From contig NZ_JBIOQR010000001.1 in assembly GCF_051713825.1 (NCBI RefSeq), positions 1,302,001-1,366,000 on the forward strand: DNA of 64,000 bases, given 5' to 3'. Source of the stretch: Enterococcus_K sp051713825. Its GTDB lineage: Bacteria > Bacillota > Bacilli > Lactobacillales > Enterococcaceae. Positions within the stretch are counted from its first letter, which is position 1; each line of letters starts with the position of its first letter. Shown one piece after another: positions 61,339 through 64,000 of this stretch. The notes under the pieces were generated by a model. That model was not told where the DNA came from, ran no database searches, and worked only from the letters and a program-made list of their open reading frames with translations. The position numbers and the translations under genes are program-made.

Positions 61339-64000
61339 TTGTCAGAAAAACGTGACTTATTTGAAAAATTAGTAGAACAGATTCAACTAAATGAAGAAGA
61401 ACGAAACAATCCCTTAGTTTCAAAGGGTGAGTTGGAAAACGTAATTGTCCATCGTCAATCAAAGATGTGGGAATTCACGGTTAAGTTTCCAACTATTTTA
61501 CCAGCCATACTTTATCGTTCATTTACGCAAAAAATTGCGTTGGCATTTAAGAACATTGCGGCAACCAAACTAAATATTCTTGCAGAAGATGGTAACTTTG
61601 ACGAGCAGATTTTACAAGATTATTGGGCGATTGCGTTACAAAATCAGCAATGTGATACACCGTTAACACAACAAGTTTTAAAAACGCAGGTTCCGTTAGT
61701 AAAAGACCGGAAAATCATTTTGTCGGTTGATAATGCGGCGGTTATTCCTTATCTTAAGCAACAATCATTTCCACTGATTGAAGGTCTGTATCAATCTTAT
61801 GGATTTTCTAAATTTCATATTGAAGCGGAAATGGATGAGAAAAAGGCTGAACAAGTCTTGCAGCAATTTGAGGAAAGAAAACAAGAACAAGAGCTAGCTT
61901 TCATGCAACAAGCGGCTGAGAATCTAGCCAATCACGAACAACAGCGAAAAGAAAAAAGAGAGCAGGCTCCTGCATTAGATGGACCTATCCAATTAGGGCG
62001 AAATATCCCTTCTGACGAGCCAGTTACCCCTATGGCAAATATTGTTGAAGAGGAACGACGAGTAACGATTGAAGGATATGTCTTCGATACGGAAGTACGT
62101 GAATTACGATCAAAACGCAAAATTTTGATTGTTAAGATTACGGATTATACATCCTCATTTATCGTCAAAAAATTCTCGAATGGCGAAAAGGATGAACAGG
62201 TTTTTGATGCGATTTCTAAAGGAAGCTGGTTGAAGGTTCGCGGAAGTGTTCAAGAAGATACCTTTATGCGTGATTTAGTTATGAATGCGCAAGATTTATT
62301 AGAGGTTAAACATGCGCCGCGTAAAGACTACGCTCCTGAAGGTCAAAAACGAGTAGAGCTACATTTGCATAGTAATATGAGTACGATGGATGCAACGAAT
62401 AATGTAGCAGATTTTGTCGCACAAGCAGGGAAGTGGGGGCATAAAGCAATTGCTATTACTGACCATGCAGGTGCGCAAGGCTTCCCTGATGCGCATAGCG
62501 CTGGAAAAAAAGCAGGGGTTAAGATTCTTTATGGAGTTGAAGCCAATGTGGTCGATGATGGCGTACCGATTGCCTATAATGATGCACATGTTTCGTTAAA
62601 TGACGGCACCTATATTGTATTTGACGTGGAAACGACAGGTTTGTCTGCTGTGTACGATACAATCATTGAATTAGCCGCAGTAAAAATGCACAAAGGAAAT
62701 GTTATAGCGAGCTTTGATGAATTTATTGATCCAGGTCATCCACTTTCACATACAACCGTTAGCTTAACAGGAATCACAGATGAAATGGTTCGTGGTTCTA
62801 AATCAGAAGAAGAAGTACTACGGATGTTTTTAGAGTTTACTGGCGATGATATTTTGGTTGCGCATAATGCGTCTTTTGATATGGGTTTCTTAAATACAAG
62901 CTATAGTAAATATGGCATTCCAGAAGCGCCAAATCCAGTCATAGATACACTTGAATTGGCTCGTTATCTTTATCCTCAATTTAAGCGTTTTGGATTAGGT
63001 GTCTTATCTAAGAAATTTGGTGTCAGCCTAGAACAGCATCACCGAGCGATTTTTGATGCGGAAGCAACAGGTCACTTGGCTTGGATTTTCGTAAAAGAAG
63101 CTATGGAAAATCATGAGATGCTCTTTCACGATCAGCTAAACCGTCATATCGGAGAAGGTGACTCATATAAGAGAGCACGACCGTTTCATGTGACTATTCT
63201 GGCTCAAACACAAGCTGGATTAAAAAATCTTTTCAAACTTATTTCGATGTCTAATGTCAATTATTTTGAGCGAGTGCCGCGAATTCCTCGATCTCAGCTG
63301 ACTAAATTAAGAGAAGGTCTATTGATTGGTTCTGCTTGTGACAAAGGTGAAATTTTTGAAGCTATGATGCAAAAAGGGGTAGAGGAAGCAAAGAATCGTG
63401 CAAAATTTTACGACTATATCGAGGTTATGCCAAAAGCTGTTTATGCACCTTTGATTGAGCAAGAGCTGGTTAAAAACAACAAAGACTTAGAAGATATTAT
63501 GAAAAATCTAGTGAGAATTGGTAAAGAGCTTGATAAGATTGTCGTAGCAACAGGAAACGCTCATTATCTGAATGAAGAAGATGCAATTTATCGAAAGATT
63601 TTAATTAATTCGATGGGAGGAGCCAATCCTTTAAATCGTCATAGCTTGCCTGACGTTCATTTTAGAACGACAGATGAGATGTTAACGGCTTTTCAGTTTA
63701 TGGGGGAAGAATTAGCCATGGAGTTAGTGGTTACTAACCCGAATAAAATTGCAGATATGTGTGAAGAGGTTATCCCTGTCAAGGATGATTTGTATACACC
63801 AAAAATCCCTGGATCTGAACAAGAGATTACGGATTTAAGTTACAACCGTGCAAAAGAGCTCTATGGTGATCCACTACCTGATATAGTTGAAAAACGTCTG
63901 AAAAAAGAATTAGACAGTATTATCGGAAATGGGTTTTCAGTTATTTATTTGATTTCGCAAAAGTTGGTTCATAAGAGTAACGAAGATGGTTATTTGGTTG
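61339..64000 (+). CDS. polC: DNA polymerase III alpha subunit, Gram-positive PolC (3' end outside window)
   Basis: 887 codons are visible, then the window ends. The order is PolC: N-terminal domain (1-220), OB-fold (RVTIEGYVFDTEVREL), PHP domain first half with VELHLHSNMSTMDATN, the DEDDh exonuclease inserted inside PHP (IVFDVETTGLSAVYD ... HNASFDMGFL ... HHRAIFDAEATG), and PHP resumed from about residue 600. The palm and C-terminus lie outside. It is the main replicase of low-GC Gram-positives, with built-in proofreading. The TTG at 61339 follows GGGAG at 9 nt; an ATG at 61332 is out of frame. Confidence 0.96.
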   Translation, partial: MSEKRDLFEKLVEQIQLNEEERNNPLVSKGELENVIVHRQSKMWEFTVKFPTILPAILYRSFTQKIALAFKNIAATKLNILAEDGNFDEQILQDYWAIALQNQQCDTPLTQQVLKTQVPLVKDRKIILSVDNAAVIPYLKQQSFPLIEGLYQSYGFSKFHIEAEMDEKKAEQVLQQFEERKQEQELAFMQQAAENLANHEQQRKEKREQAPALDGPIQLGRNIPSDEPVTPMANIVEEERRVTIEGYVFDTEVRELRSKRKILIVKITDYTSSFIVKKFSNGEKDEQVFDAISKGSWLKVRGSVQEDTFMRDLVMNAQDLLEVKHAPRKDYAPEGQKRVELHLHSNMSTMDATNNVADFVAQAGKWGHKAIAITDHAGAQGFPDAHSAGKKAGVKILYGVEANVVDDGVPIAYNDAHVSLNDGTYIVFDVETTGLSAVYDTIIELAAVKMHKGNVIASFDEFIDPGHPLSHTTVSLTGITDEMVRGSKSEEEVLRMFLEFTGDDILVAHNASFDMGFLNTSYSKYGIPEAPNPVIDTLELARYLYPQFKRFGLGVLSKKFGVSLEQHHRAIFDAEATGHLAWIFVKEAMENHEMLFHDQLNRHIGEGDSYKRARPFHVTILAQTQAGLKNLFKLISMSNVNYFERVPRIPRSQLTKLREGLLIGSACDKGEIFEAMMQKGVEEAKNRAKFYDYIEVMPKAVYAPLIEQELVKNNKDLEDIMKNLVRIGKELDKIVVATGNAHYLNEEDAIYRKILINSMGGANPLNRHSLPDVHFRTTDEMLTAFQFMGEELAMELVVTNPNKIADMCEEVIPVKDDLYTPKIPGSEQEITDLSYNRAKELYGDPLPDIVEKRLKKELDSIIGNGFSVIYLISQKLVHKSNEDGYLV

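Noticed and set aside
1..64000. tRNA or rRNA genes
   Set aside because: No cloverleaf with CCA-like acceptor end or rRNA signature was recognised in the gaps; a dedicated scan could not be run.

Overview
The window is low-GC Gram-positive chromosome, most likely Enterococcus or a close relative (Enterococcaceae). The call rests on family-level resemblance only: a galKETR operon, a DUF3042 miniprotein, the YqgQ-GlcK-rhodanese cluster, T-box leaders on thrS and argS, and the order rpsB-tsf-pyrH-frr ... uppS-cdsA-rseP-proS-polC with no dxr. I see no rRNA, tRNA or CRISPR array. The first gene (phosphoesterase) and the last gene (polC) run off the window.

Layout. 1-7.8 kb: partial calcineurin-type phosphoesterase, acyltransferase-3 membrane protein, an orphan hypothetical gene, HelD, a YdcF protein and a chromosomal ANT(6)-type aminoglycoside adenylyltransferase. 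7.9-9.3 kb: an intact IS4-family element with a 9-bp target duplication. 9.6-14.2 kb: P1B metal ATPase, a decayed ASCH gene, a small P-loop kinase-like gene, two small hypothetical genes (one frameshifted) and a 4-oxalocrotonate tautomerase. 14.2-31.6 kb, mostly core: T-box/thrS, class B PBP, rpmG, glutathione peroxidase, a frameshifted DUF4767 lipoprotein, an Asp/Glu racemase-like gene, folA, 5-formyl-THF cyclo-ligase, rhomboid-yqgQ-glcK-rhodanese, DUF488, DUF3042 and galKETR behind a dyad operator. 31.8-34.5 kb: tsaB-rimI-GNAT-tsaD. 34.6-38.9 kb: IS66 and IS3 elements side by side. 39.1-42.4 kb: a lactococcin 972-type bacteriocin locus (precursor, membrane protein, ATPase) behind a cre-like site. 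42.7-46.4 kb: argF, T-box/argS, and convergent argR. 46.7-50.1 kb: rpsB-tsf-pyrH-frr. 50.2-51.8 kb: an ISL3-family element with an 8-bp target duplication. 51.9-55.7 kb: an ABC permease/ATPase/PASTA-protein operon. 55.9-64 kb: uppS-cdsA-rseP-proS, a tandem 95-bp repeat, then polC.

How it fits together. The core genes serve translation and tRNA modification, cell-envelope synthesis (UppS, CdsA, PBP2), Leloir galactose use with glucokinase, folate metabolism and arginine metabolism. Accessory material sits in gene gaps: four insertion sequences (about 7.1 kb, 11% of the window), the bacteriocin locus and the tandem repeats. Three small accessory genes (ASCH, DUF4303-like, DUF4767 lipoprotein) each look one base short in a homopolymer. 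That means recent decay, switchable tracts or assembly error. The likeliest places for new biology are the bacteriocin locus, the ABC-PASTA operon between frr and uppS, and the repeat family before polC.
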